From NCBI GenBank assembly GCA_015501055.1, contig JADNYV010000047.1, positions 62,001 to 126,000 of the forward strand: a stretch of DNA of 64,000 bases. Reading direction: 5' to 3'. Origin of the DNA: Mucidula mucida. Lineage: Eukaryota; Basidiomycota; Agaricomycetes; Agaricales; Physalacriaceae. Shown here one piece after another: positions 1 to 12,038 of this stretch; the first letter of the stretch is position 1; the number at the start of each line of letters is the position of its first letter. The notes under the pieces are model-generated. The model worked only from the letters and a program-made list of their open reading frames with translations, made no database searches and was not told where the DNA came from. The position numbers and the translations under genes are program-made.

Positions 1-943
1 ACAAAGAGCAGCTTACCTTGCTACGGTACACAACTTGGACAGTGCTCATTAGCATAATCGGTTGGCGCGCGCGCGGTGTCAGTGCGATGCCAGTCCAAGG
101 TCAAGGCCGTAGTTCGGAGCAAGCACTGTTGAGTAGCTGGAGGGCCGTAAAGTGCAATAATCTGGCAATAAAATCTGGCAATAAGCTAGCAGCAGAGTAT
201 TTGGTCAGATAATGTTGAGATGCACGGCATTTTCATCCTCCATGAATCCTCCGGAGCTGGTCAAGCAAGTTACGTGAATGGAGACGCCAGTGGCGGCCGT
301 ACAGAGGGTCCAGAAGGTGTCCGCGTCAGACATAAGCGACAGCCACGGGTGAGGGCGGGCGGGAACATGGCGGTGAAGGTGAAGGTGGGCAGGAACATGG
401 CGGTGGAAAGATAGGGTGGGCCGTGGCGGTACTCGGCAAATGTGAAGATGTGACTGTGACGTCGTGTTGCTTCGTTCCTGCCGCCACTAGCGCGATGAAT
501 ATACACGAATAGACCCCTCCGTCCTTGAGTCTCCGTATATTCTGAGTATATCTGCACATGATCATCTCTCTACTCTATTTCTTGAAACCTGGTGCTTTGC
601 TGACGCGTCTTTTTCTCGGACTGTGCATGTCTCAAATCTCATTGTGCCAGTACTAGGGCCTTGAAGACTTGTGATAATCACCATCTTCTCCAGGCTTCTT
701 ATTTTAAATCTTATATCGGGCTCCCCAGACCGCTGCAGGCACCGGTATGTTTATTTCCCTGCAAAATTATTGTGCTGAGACGTCATCGTGTCATCCCAGT
801 CTGCCCATTATTTGACGCGTCTCCTCCCCACCATTTAAGGTGTCTTCCTCGTCTCTGTGGCCCCCTTATTGCTCGCTCTTTTCCCAGTTCCATCTTCTTT
901 CGCAGCTCAACACTCTTTCTTCCTTCCTTCTCTCATCTTGACA
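1..943. other. No gene recognised
   Basis: Short open frames occur on both strands but none has protein-like composition or a family resemblance, and no tRNA-like fold was seen. The last 100 bases are pyrimidine-rich (runs of ctt and tcc), as expected for a fungal promoter or 5' leader in front of the start codon at 944. Confidence 0.5.
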
Positions 944-3911
944 ATGTCCTCGCGCAGCGGAGAGGACATTCAGTTCTCCATTACCATGCAGGACGTTAAT
1001 CTGCCTGTTGTTTGCGAGAATCCTGGTCGATGCAAGGGCTCCAAGCAGTATCCGGCGGGCACAAAGCTCACCTACCGTCACATCCGCGGTGCGGGTCAGT
1101 CTTACCGTTTCTGTAAGCCATGTATTCGTCACTACGACGGCAAAGACACTACTGTTGTTCGAGGTGCGTGATGCTCAGCCTTCTCTTTCTTATGCTACTA
1201 ACCCCTCTCTTCATTAGACCAAAATACAAAGCAGTACCGTCCTCTCAACCCGCCACAACACAGCCTTGCCGCACCTGATACCAAGCTCATCCGGCGCAAC
1301 AACAATGCTGCCCATAAGCCTGATCATGGTATTTGCGTTGCAGCCATGCCCCCACCGAGCCATTCCACCTCCACCTCGTTGCACCTGTCCGCTCCTTTGC
1401 CATCAATTGCTCTCAGTTCCCAACAATGGTCTCCTCCTCCTCCTCTGTCGTCCTATAGTCCATCATTGGCACCTAACATCTACCTTGTCGGCCAGCAGCG
1501 CCCACCACCTGGTTACTTGAAAGGCACTGTTGATGGGTACCTCCGTGGACGCGATGCTTCCACTCCCCATCCTGCCCTCGGTGGCGCCGGTCTGGTTTCG
1601 CATTCTCCTCATTCCCACTCTGCGCTCTCTTCCTTCACCCACGGATTAGAGAATATTCTCTTCTCTATTCCGAATAACTATGAGGACATTCATAGGTGTT
1701 ACAACATGACTTCTCAGCTCGCTCAGGAGCATGCCCATCATGGCTTCCGCGGCCTCACTGGCAATGTCAAGATCACCTTGTCCACATATCAGGAGGGAAA
1801 GTCGAAGCCTGTTCTACTTGGAGTAAGTCCTTGTCTTTTCTCTTAGTAATCACTTTCTTGACTCCGTTCACAGACCTGCTATACGACAATCTCCAACGTC
1901 TACGTTCATATTGATGGCAAGGCACTGAAGCTGCTTGCTGTTTCGGCCTGCCTTCTGGTTTACCATGACTTTCTCAAATCCGAGTTGGGTGACCTCGGGA
2001 ATACTGTGTATCCTCTGCAGATTGAAGACCTCAGATTCTTGACAACAAGGGAGTTGTCATTAACGATTCAATGCTCGAACCCATTGCAGCTTATTTCTAC
2101 AAGACAGATTGTTCGAAGAAAACCCTCTTGGGTAGTGTTGGACAATTTTCGCCACCGAAGGTACCATATCTACTTTCGCTTGTCTTCAAGCGCGGACCAG
2201 CAAAGAATTTCTGGCCTGGTACAATGCCGCAAAAGCAGCCCGCGATGAAGAGCAGGATAAGGATGAGTACAATCAACTCAATGAAGGCCAGCCTCCCATT
2301 CCTTATATGGTCATTAACCAGGCAATGATACGTGACCCGTAACTCAGCTTGGTCTTCTTTACAACTGACCCTCATAACCAGGGAGGACGGAAAGGCAGGA
2401 AGTCTCAACGAGGCACTCCAAGTCCTACCAAACAACAATGCGCCACTCCAAGTCCTACGAAGCATACTCGCTGCTCCACTCAGGCCTTTGACGACAAACA
2501 AACACAGGAGAGAGAGGGTAGCGCTTTCATAGATTTGACTAGACGACCAGATAGTCCAAGTCCACCGGGCACTCTGTCTCATTCAGTTTCTGGCTATGTG
2601 GGAATTGTTCTATGCCTCTGTTTGTTGTCTTCAGACTGACTCTCCATAGATTCCACCCACTTTGAAAACTCCCAGCCACAAATCAGACGCTGCTCAGGCA
2701 AACGGCGCGGACAGAGACGAAGACAGTGATGTCATTATCCTCCCTCAACCGGTCAATCTCAACAAACTCACTGCTGCCCTCCGAAACCAAGTTTCGATTA
2801 GTCCAGCGGATATCAAACGATGTGAGCTCAGTCTTGTCACACTCCATACTTGACCTCATTGGTGTTTGTAGTCTTCAAGGACCTTGACGATGAACATGTT
2901 CAGCATTTCAAGCTCATCAACGTCGTTGTCTGGTTCCTTCCGCGAAACCCTGATATCAACCAGCTGATGTCCTCCCGACTTGCGCAACATCCGACCGTGG
3001 GCAATGTCTTTACTGGCGGTCGTCTACCTGCTCAGCTCTGCCTTGACACTGATCCCAAGCATGTTCAAAAGGGAACGTTCAAGATGGCCATGCTTGGCAA
3101 GACTAACATGATCTAGAGTCACAGACTATACAAGCCGATCTTCAACGTGATATCTGCGCCAAGCAGCTCTTCTACCGCGTGCAGAAATATGTGGATGGTA
3201 TGATAATTTATTTGACTCACTTCCTCACTTCGTCAACTCATACCTTGGCAACAGGCAAGGAGAAAATGGTGTGCATGGCGCATCTTGCTCCCTTGCAGAT
3301 CAGGGACCTCATTCTCGAGTTCCGGTGTACTCTTTGGGCCGGTGCTCTGCTCAACCTTGTCTACACTTCATCGACAAATTCCGCGCCAACAATCCCTCTC
3401 CCACTATCGATGTCCCTAAACTGTCCTTTGTTGCCACTGGGCTCGGGCTTGGTCTGAAACCGCGCGACAGACAGCTCACGCCCCAGGAAATAGAGGAACT
3501 GCCGGTTTTCATGCTGAGCATAAGATCACAGGGACCTGGGTCAAGTATATGAACAACGACTCAGCAGCACTGCCCAGTTGGGTTTCCAAGACCACCAAGT
3601 TCCCAGGAAGCGGATCGCTGTCTTCCTTTCGTTCACACAGCACGTCCAGTACTGGCGGACCAGGTCAGGCTTTTGTCACCGACTATCAAGGTGAGTAAAT
3701 GTTCTTCTACTTCAAACTGTCGAATCTCAAGGCGCCTTTATCCGCTCTAGGCAACGACTGCCTACTCAGCGATCCTCAGATAATCACCAATCCTGAGTTG
3801 GGGGATATCTTCGCCGGCGGAAACATTCCTGATGCATGGGAGGACTTCATGGCGCAGCATGAATGCAACGAGTTCTACCATTCCTTCAAAGTGCCCCGTG
3901 AATTCAATTAG
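944..3911 (+). pseudogene. Alpha-type (MHCK/eEF2K-like) protein kinase gene, frame-broken
   Basis: The reading starts at ATG 944 (MSSRSGEDIQF) with a Cys-containing N-terminal part (VCENPGRCKG, FCKPCIRHYDG). A Pro/Ser-rich linker with two TPSPTK repeats follows. The C-terminal third resembles fungal alpha-kinase domains: GTFKMAMLG (putative Lys region), VKYMNND, FVTDYQG, then LLSDPQIITNPELGDIF and the terminal HECNEFYHSF, a zinc-binding-like end. Introns are recognisable, for example 1821-1873 (gtaagt). Known family role: Ser/Thr phosphorylation by an atypical kinase fold. Oddities: continuity near 2038 needs a one-base shift (IEDLRF, then DNKGVVINDS in another frame). Near 3500 the frame changes again. 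Around 3605-3660 the expected FLSFTQHVQYWRT lies out of frame between in-frame flanks, as if two indels compensated. These are either decay or sequence error. Family assignment is fairly sure; activity is doubtful. Confidence 0.62.
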
Positions 3912-6395
3912 CTACCGTCACTCTACTACTTCGCACTTGCTAGCATATATCATGTAGAAAAGTAATAGTTTATTTGTTCCAAAATACATTTTCTAAGCGT
4001 GAAAACATGGTCACCGAGAAACTCTGTACACTCAGAAATGTGCCCGCAGTGCAGCGGCACATATGGCACTGTTTTCAAAAGGTACTTGCGGGCAATGACC
4101 CAATTTGGTAATTGTCCGACTGACCACATTTTACATTGTGTGTTGTGCTCGGGACTTGGCGAACTATTTTCTACTCTAGAAATTGACTATTTCGAACGCT
4201 TTCCACTCCTCCAGTTTCCGTCAAGTGTGGCGGAACACGCATAGCACTGTTTTTGTGTGGTGTCACGGTGCGTAACAAGTGTGACATCATGACGATCGGC
4301 CTCTCATCTTGCCATCACCACCATTCATCCAACTTGGAGAGCAAACTTGGCAATCAACTGGATTGTCATCGACCGAATATCTACGCCCTCCGCACACCAA
4401 CAATGGTTGGCACTTTCACTCCACCACCGCCCTTCCACCATTCACTGCCCTCTCCGCATCCCATCCTTGACCGCCCCCTTCGATTCATGTTTTTCTCTCT
4501 TGGTCCACCTCATTGTCTACCCAGGCACCCGCTCATGGAGCAGCCGTCAAGTTGAACACCATCGGAGATGGACTCTAACAAAGGTGCACATTCATTTTAC
4601 TCCAAATTTATCGGATCTACTCATGTTATGTTGAGAATCATCCCTCACGTCTATCGGCACCACTGCACAGGCAATCTCTGCCCTGGGCTACATTTTCTAC
4701 TACAACTTCTACTACAACGACGCCGCCGGGGTTCCCAGCCTCAACTCGATGTCCCTTCATCTCCGTCCCCCTCCACCGCATCACCCGGTCACACCATTGC
4801 CATCGCCACCTACCGTTCGCCAACCGGTCTCCATCCACCATCTGACATTGAGCAAAAGGAGGAGAAGACAGCGGCGGCTGCCATCACTTTCCATCGCCGC
4901 AAGGAACGTCCCACTCAGGCGCACCCACCTGAAGCCGCTCTCTCGCTGGGAGGGGCGAACTCCTTGACGAGGAGCAATATAAGCTGCGCGACGCTGCTTG
5001 CTGCGCAGGCCATCCCCTTGACGTCGCCGTAGAGCCATCACCGAGACAACGAGAGCGGGCTACATCCGTCATGCTCAAAGACAACGAGAACGGCAAACGC
5101 CCACCTCACAAACACACCATCATATGCAGTACTTTAATCCCTACATAAGTGAATGCAATATGACTATTTTTTCACTCACAGTGTTTGTTCTGCATGCCCA
5201 CCACCCTCTCTGTCCTCTCTGTGTCGTTAGTAGTATCATTCAAGTTTCAGACAGACGAACGGTAAGCCAATTCATTGTCGGTTACTTCTAATTCACTAAA
5301 CATTACTCACCGTTCAATGAATAGCCTCCAAGCTAGCGGAGGCAGTGCGCCCAAGATCGACTTCAGGCCCAACCTCTCTCTTGCCACCAAGTCTGCTTCA
5401 TCCCTGGGCTGCACACGTCAAGATCAACATTTCTCCTAGTCTCTTCGAGCCCTCTGAAGACGATTGCTTCGCTCGTTTGGTGCGCTAACGCCTCTCCGTC
5501 GCGCCCCGCTCCGCCCAAGATCGACATCGGACCCCGATCCTCATCCCCAAGCTCTCGTTTATTCCTGTGATCTATAAATCGATTTCAAAGTGTATTCTGG
5601 GGTCTATGGGGTCGCTGAACACGATAGCGCTGTCCGTTCGGCCCGCCGACATCTCCCCGCCGCACCGCGCCCCACCCAATATCAACTTCAGGCCCCAATT
5701 CCTTGCCACCAAGTGTCCTTCATTCCTGGACCTCAGACCTCGAGATTGACATTCGTCCTAGTGTTTTCGAGGTCCAGGAAGACGATGGTGTTGTTCGTTC
5801 GGCGCGCCAACGCCTCCCCGCCGCGCCGCGCCCCGCTCATGATCGGCTTCAGGTCCCAAGCCCCCAAAAACTTGTTTGGCATATACGTGATGCGTCCAAC
5901 GTCGTAATGGCGCTCAACGCCACCATTGCACCGGCCGGCATGCATCTTGATGAGGCGGCGCAGGCGGACACAGGGCGGGACTTTGGGGAGTGACTCCGCG
6001 CCAGCGTCGTACTTTGGGGTGCATGCCATGCCAGAATATCATTGTGAAGCTTAGGAGAAGTACAGACATTCTGCAATTTACTATAATGAAAACTGTTGTC
6101 CTTCAAATTTGTGTGACTCAATTACCCGGTTATGTATAGCTATAGTCAAAGACAATTGACTATGCAAAGTAGCTAACTGTGCGCTCGGTCTACGATATGG
6201 CGGCACCTAGGCCTAGTGAACTATTTTTTAGCCATAGAATACATCATTTTGAGCAGTTTGAGCGTTGAGCAAGGCAGATCTACGCGGCCAAACACGAATG
6301 GCACTGTTTTTGACCTGGCGATGAGAAGTAACGGAACGCGTAACGCTGTGACATACGTGTCTTGTTCGTTTACAATCAGCACGCGTTGCCGCGCG
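3912..6395. other. Repeat-rich intergenic region without a clear gene
   Basis: No intact gene was recognised. A Tyr-rich stretch near 4668-4730 (ALGYIFYYNFYYND) and Pro-rich frames to about 5030 look like remnants. A segment at about 4160-4310 shares scattered identity with 6220-6370 (both contain agcactgttttt-like or ggcactgttttt and tgtgacat), suggesting an old duplication that may include the upstream regions of the two flanking genes. The degenerate tandem repeat at 5345-5870 is listed separately. Confidence 0.45.
5345..5870. repeat. Degenerate tandem repeat
   Basis: Three to four imperfect copies share a gttcggcgcgccaacgcc-like block, a ccccgccgcaccgcgcccc-like block, aagatcgacttcaggccc and, in two copies, cttgccaccaag followed by a tccctgg-like phrase. 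A second shared block runs from about 5417 (tcaagatcaacatt) and 5739 (gagattgacattcgtc) to gaagacgat. The period is irregular (about 80-320 bases). The copies are too diverged for a recent minisatellite. Function is unknown. Confidence 0.5.
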
Positions 6396-8686
6396 ATGCC
6401 CGAATCACGCTGTCTCCGTCTCTTCCACAAGGAGGTCTGCTTCATCGCCAAGACAAAGGGTACCAAGCTACACCCCACGGTCTGGAATCCACTTTGTACA
6501 GGTGAGATCCATAATCATGATCATTGGACACGAACATGATGTGCACAGGCACCCTGGTCGCCCACGTTCCTCTCTGTGCGCGCAAGGACGGCAACAAACA
6601 GACTATTACTTTCCACGAGCCCCCTCCGGACGACCCGCTTTTCTTCAGACTCCCAAGACCTGCTGGGCAGTCAGCTCCTTCCTACATGGGCGTCTGCAGT
6701 CACTGTGATGGCACCAAGGCTAGTGTAAGCCTGGAGACAGTCTCTGCTCTTCCTTACGCTGACAGGGCTGCCAGACACTCGCGCGCTCGCGGAATTTCGT
6801 GCGCCCAGATGGATTAGAGGAAGTTCCTATGCTGGTACGTGATGTGATTAATATACGCACGTCAACGTTGCACTCACCATATTTGCTAGAGCTTTGAATT
6901 TGATCCTAAGACAACCTACTCTGGAGAGCTTTTGAACGCTCTGAATATCTCCGGACAACTTTTGGTTGCTGTCCGCGGGAAGGAAATGGCTATACTCATT
7001 GGGGGTCAAGTAAGTCATTCACAGTAAGTCCCGCGCATGTTCCGCCTTGCTAAACGCCGACTACCAGTATGCTCTTCGCATCAACTTTTGCATGGAGGGC
7101 CACTGCTTTTGGATCCCTCGCCAGATGTATGATACCATCGTTGCCGGTGGTGTTCAAACTTGCGGAAAGAAAAGTCAGACCTACAAGGTGCCCCATTCAT
7201 TCACTGATGCGCCTCCGGTACTCTCGGGAGACATTGACAAGGCTGGCATTCCTCTGAAGAAGAGCCTTGATTTCTCGTTCCAACTTGCCTTCGTAGGGGA
7301 CGAATGGGTTCTTGTCTGGACCGACCACAACATGATGTTCAACGTTCACATTCTAGTGCCTCGATACAAATTTCTCCCAGAGGATATTGTGTTTGGTGGA
7401 AGGGTACGTCTTTTGTCAATGTCAATGTGGTTGATGTGGTCTCACGAGACACAGCTTTACGACTATGTCTGGTCTCATCACCACGGCCCCGACTTCATTG
7501 ATCAGCCTATTGAAGCTAGAGCAAACATCCTTCAGTGGCGGCAAGAAGTTGTCTTGACAAGCGCAGCCATACGAACAGGCAATGCGCGGCCGACGGCCGT
7601 CTTTGAGGCGATAACCAGCAGGCAAGATGTAAGAAAAGATTAGACCAGGCTTTGTCGATTTAATTATTGATATGGAGATTGTAGATCTTCAATGGGTTTG
7701 GCGCCCAGGAGACATGCGATGTTCTGTCCCAGTATTGCCAGCTGTACCCCGCGATGCCCATCCACTGTCTGTGTGAAAGTGATTCGTCTTTCGATTGTCT
7801 GGTGGAAGGTATTATGAAGTATACCCAGGACATGAAGGACATTATAGCCAACCCAAAGTTACCCTTGGTGTCAGGGCTACGCCCATTCCGCTTCAATGTG
7901 AACGGGCACCACCACTTCCTTGCTTCTGTATTCTGCTGTCGACGCGAAAAGTTCTGTGCAACACCCGGCTGGCTTTGTTTGTCAACTGATCTCGGATACC
8001 TTGCTCCTGATTGGTACATCTTGAACGACGGAAGCACGATAGGTATGTACTGTGGCCGTTTTCGACCTTACCTCACCTTGTCCTCGGCTTTGCAGAATAC
8101 AAAGATAGACGTCCTTATCCTTCGGAGTTTTGTCCGGCCGATGTGCCGCCACTCAGAGGCAGTTTTGTCATGCTGCCTATTTATCAAATCTTTTGGCGTT
8201 CTGCAAGCTCACTGGTGTCGACATATACACCCTTTACTGCGTGTCCAGACCCAAAGAATGCTGACTGGCCAGTGATGGTATGCCATATACCCGTTGTCTC
8301 CTGCATTGCTGATGATCTTCTAGGAAAAGAGTATTCTTGTTACGTCTGATGTCAAGCAGGACCAGAACTCATCGACGCTTGGTCCGTATTCATTCAACAT
8401 CTTCGTACAGTGTGCATGGTCGAAGGAGAAGTCGACCAAGGCAGAGCCAGTCAAAGGCGCTTGAGCTCTCCAATTGCATGGGCAAGCTCACCGCAAGCGT
8501 CCCAAGGTTGCTGATGTCAAGTCCTCAGTTCTTGGGCGTCGCAAGCGAGCTGATGTGGTTAACCTTTTTGATGCTCCAGTTGTCTCGGATTGTGACGAGG
8601 GTCAAAAGGAAAATGAAGATCCTGGTACTCAGAAGCGGACGCGTCGCAGTGCAGCTCAAGGCGTAAACTATTGTGAGATTGATTAA
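6396..8686 (+). CDS. Unrecognised multi-exon protein gene, probably with a premature stop
   Basis: I do not recognise the family. Splice-like junctions give a continuous protein: MPESRCLRLFHKEV, an intron at about 6500-6549, GTLVAHVPLCARKDG, a CSHCDG knuckle, then FEFDPKTTYSGELL. A long exon follows from 7067 (YALRINFCMEGHCFWIP to EDIVFGG), with further exons around 7495 (YVWSHHHGPDF), 7760 (KYTQDMKDIIANP) and 8100 (YKDRRPYPSEFCP). The C-terminal part is basic (HRKRPKVADVK, QKRTRRSAA) and may be nuclear. Composition and exon structure argue for a genuine gene. In the last exon TGA at 8462-8464 interrupts a frame that continues to 8686 without any other stop, so either the protein ends there or the 3' part has been cut off. 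The exact start and introns are uncertain. Confidence 0.5.
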
Positions 8687-8698
8687 CATATCTACTAT

Positions 8699-10400
8699 CT
8701 ATTCCTTCTCGTTGTCCGTAACATCAATGTATCCTTCCTCCTTGTCTGTAATATCAATGTATCCGCGATACTGTTCCGCATCCTTGAAAAGTGCAATAAT
8801 CTCCTCTTGTCCAGCGCCCAGACCTGGTGCCAAACTTTGCGCAACTTTGTGCTCTTCTTCCAGATCCTCGCCTACTGCTGGAGGCCGGTCCTCGCTATTC
8901 CCTACAAGTGGATCCCAGTCACGGCAATCTCTCTGACCCGGTAGCCTCTTGATGTTCTTGATGAATGCAACATCCTCGTGAGTCTCCAATGAATCAATGT
9001 ATAGCTGGAGATCATTGTCGGGAACTGCTTGGAATTGGGCGAGAAGACGCAAGTATATGTCCCAGAAGGTATGGATGGAGACAGGGGGAGAGCCTAGCCT
9101 CCGGTAGTAATCTGTGATCTGTGTTGCAAACAGCTGAGGAACAAGTTCAAACACAGGGTCACTTCGAGGACACCACTTCTCCTCCATCTCATTGAACAAA
9201 GCCGTGGAGACTGGAACGGTGAAATCCTTATATCCATACCTTCCAGGCTTCCAGTGAACCTTGTGTTTAGAGTGGCGATGGCGACGACTATTGAAGCTAG
9301 TCCTCCACTTATCAAGCTCGGCTTGCAGCCAAGGGATGGACAGCTATCGAAAGACAAGACTATGAAATGAATGAGACCCTTAAACAATGGGCGAATGCAA
9401 CACAAGTAGGTACCGGTGCATAGGATCTGCGTAATCATAGAGGCCAGCATCTACACCGGTGTCCAGATGTTCTTCGAACCCGGGAGTGAAGCCATGTCGA
9501 ATGACGGACCAGGTGATCTCGGGCTTGATATTCTGCTTTTGGTGACAGATTTTATGCTGGAGATAGCCTTCGAGCAATGGGTCTAATCTTTGGCGAATTT
9601 CTGTATGAACGTTGGCGAGCACATTATTCTCAGAGCCCGGATTGCCTTGCGTCTTCAAAGGAACACCTAGATACGATTGAGATCTTGAGATCTTCCTACT
9701 GAAGATAGTTCGCGCTGACTCACCACCGTGAGAACGAGCAGCCTCGAAATAATATCCACCAATGAGAATCGGGTTTCGATTAGTCCACCAGATCTTCACC
9801 CAGTGAAGACGCCCAGAGAACGGGTCAACACCACAGTGAAGGTATAGACCAAAGCGCTTCCATTTATTGTGCTGGTCAATGGAGATGACTTCCATGACAC
9901 CAGCACCGTAGTAGACTCGTCGCCTAAAGCGTTTGGCTCTTCGGGCTTTGAGGGCCTTAGGCTCGTATTCCCTCATGAGCTGAAAGATATATTTTCTATT
10001 GTCTGAACTCAGAAAGCGAGGAAGTCTAGGATAGGATTGTAAGCACTTACTCGGTTACTTTTATATTGTATGACTGCCGAAACTCATGCACCATCTGTTG
10101 AGCGCCCATAGTGGGATAGGTATTCCGGATTTCCTGAAAGACATTGACAACATCGGCGGCAGTATATGAGGGTTTGCGGGCGGAATCGAGACCTAGGGTT
10201 TCGCGAATGCGCTTCACTGTTTTGGCACTGGAGTTGGAAGATGAGAAGGGTGCCAAGCTTGAAATCAGGACTTAACTTACCTGCAGCCATACATGCCTTC
10301 TTCGAAGTGATCCAGTACATGACTTGCGATGTCCTTGTCCGACTGTCCTAGATGCCAGTAGTAGCGGATGTATTTGTCCAGTTCATCCCGGGGTGCTATA
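8699..10400 (-). CDS. Integrase-core (DDE-type, RNase H fold) protein of the Agaricomycete family
   Basis: Three or four exons read on the minus strand. An N-terminal helical part (LDKYIRYYWHLGQSDKDI; TVKRIRETLG; YPTMGAQQMV) has the conserved shape of this family's DNA-binding region. The integrase core follows (SIDQHNKWKRFG, VDPFSGRLHWVKIWW, GNPGSENN, IKPEITWS, FTPGFEEHLD), then a C-terminal region (PWLQAELDKW, PVFELVPQLF). The protein ends at 8699 after an acidic tail with a near-duplicated GYIDITDKE and GYIDVTDNE. Introns lie at about 9667-9724, about 9355-9415 and about 10020-10050, plus one near 10281. Such proteins derive from transposon integrases. The motif usually containing the second catalytic Asp reads QGNPGSEN here, so Asp appears replaced by Asn. 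A 5' exon up to 10618 is possible but its splice does not join cleanly. No terminal repeats were identified. Confidence 0.72.
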
Positions 10401-12038
10401 ATAAGACAGAAGACGAGTTAGGCTGGTACCAAGCATACTGCTGAGATCAATACATACAGATGGGGCGGTGTTGGTTCCTCTTTGGGGTGCCACCATGTGT
10501 TGCCGACATGGGTGAAGAAGAGACGCAAATCCAATGATCGACGATCAATGACAACTTGCCAAGGCCACACGCACAGCCACAAAAACAGTGCCATGTGTGT
10601 TGTGGCCATGGTGGAGGCTTGCAACACTCAGAACAATGTTAATTGAGCTGATTTGATACTTGAAAAATATGCTACATAAGCGCCGGAGGCGATGTCAGGA
10701 AATGGTTGGAACGTCTTGTTCAGACTCGAACCCTCGAGCGGTACTTGCCGGATGACGTGTCAGCTCTCATTGGCCTGTGTATTGCACAAGGTAGTACCAC
10801 CACGCTTCTTCAGATTCTTTGCCGCATCCAACATACATGCATCCAAAGTGATACTCTTGGTCCTTAAGCTTGGACCATTATCAGTGCAGCAAACTACTTG
10901 AGTTCCCGCTATCAACATCTGGGTCCCGGCAATGCGTTTTGGCGCCTGACATTCCAAAAACAGCTTTTTTCTATTATTTATCGATTATAATAGAGGATTT
11001 GACAGTGGTAATCGGGGTCCTCACGGCCGCAATGCCGGGCATGCTTCGGCGATCACGGCATTGAGCTGTCCACTCCCTGTGTCCCTACAACTCAATGTTC
11101 ATAGATGTTTCACAAGTTAGGCAGATTCATCGGCCTTCTCCGTTGCCCAAAGATATCAGGCTAGGATGAAATTCCTCATTGGCCTCGTGGGGGGGTCATA
11201 TTGGTGTGTTTTGCAGCCAGTGCAGCTGTGTCGCGCGCTTCAGAGGCTGTGCATACACTGCCATAGTGGTTCCATTGTCTCCAACAAATATGAGAAGAAC
11301 CTGCTTTATGACACGTCAATCAAATGGTAGTTGAGGGCAACACAGTATATTCATGTGGATCTCCGGAGGTCAAGGCAGCCTTCTGCAAGTTTATTGAAGA
11401 TCATTGAAAGATCATTCAACCTTCTACGCATTTCCGCGCATCACTGGAAGGCGGACACAGTTGCTTAGCAGTATTCTTTCACCTGGAAGAAGAGTCACAA
11501 GGAGTTCATTGACAAGTGTTAACGAACTCAAAGGGTGGGTGAATACATGAGAGGAAGCGAGGGCAGTTATGTGTAGAGACACAGACTTCTCTGAGTGCAG
11601 CGTGCTCAGTTCGGACAGTGCGTGCGTGTGCGAAATGGGTGTTCGATATTCTGTAGACTACGAGGAGCGCAATATAAGTAGTGTAAGTAAATGAATCCAC
11701 GATGTGCTATTATAGTGTGTGTGAAGAGGTGAGACATGTAAGTAGAAGAATGAAAGAAACATGAGGTGATAATACGGGAGATGTGCTATTAAGAAGGGGT
11801 AAGTATCTAATCTAAGAGTCCAAGCTTATCAGTCCCGACGAGTCCGACCGACTGTGCGCCTAGCGCGAGGCGCGAACCTACATATGCTTGAAGTTGATGA
11901 ACGAATCGGAAAAACTATCCGGCACATCCGATCCGACTACCGAGTCAACGCGTCGTGTCACGAGGAATGTCACAGTCGCGAAATCACTGTGACTTTGTTC
12001 TCTCTACCATCATCTTAGTCCTGGTTGCGCCCGCGTCA
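10401..12038. other. No gene recognised
   Basis: A short plus-strand stretch near 10725-10800 (LERYLPDDVSALIGLC) looks protein-like but ends quickly and has no recognisable partner exon. It may be a remnant. The remainder is stop-rich in all frames. The last 100 bases precede the nibrin start and contain no obvious TATA box. Confidence 0.4.

Noticed and set aside
10720..10745. Reverse B-box-like actcgaaccctcgag
   Set aside because: The flanks do not form a T arm or acceptor stem on the minus strand.
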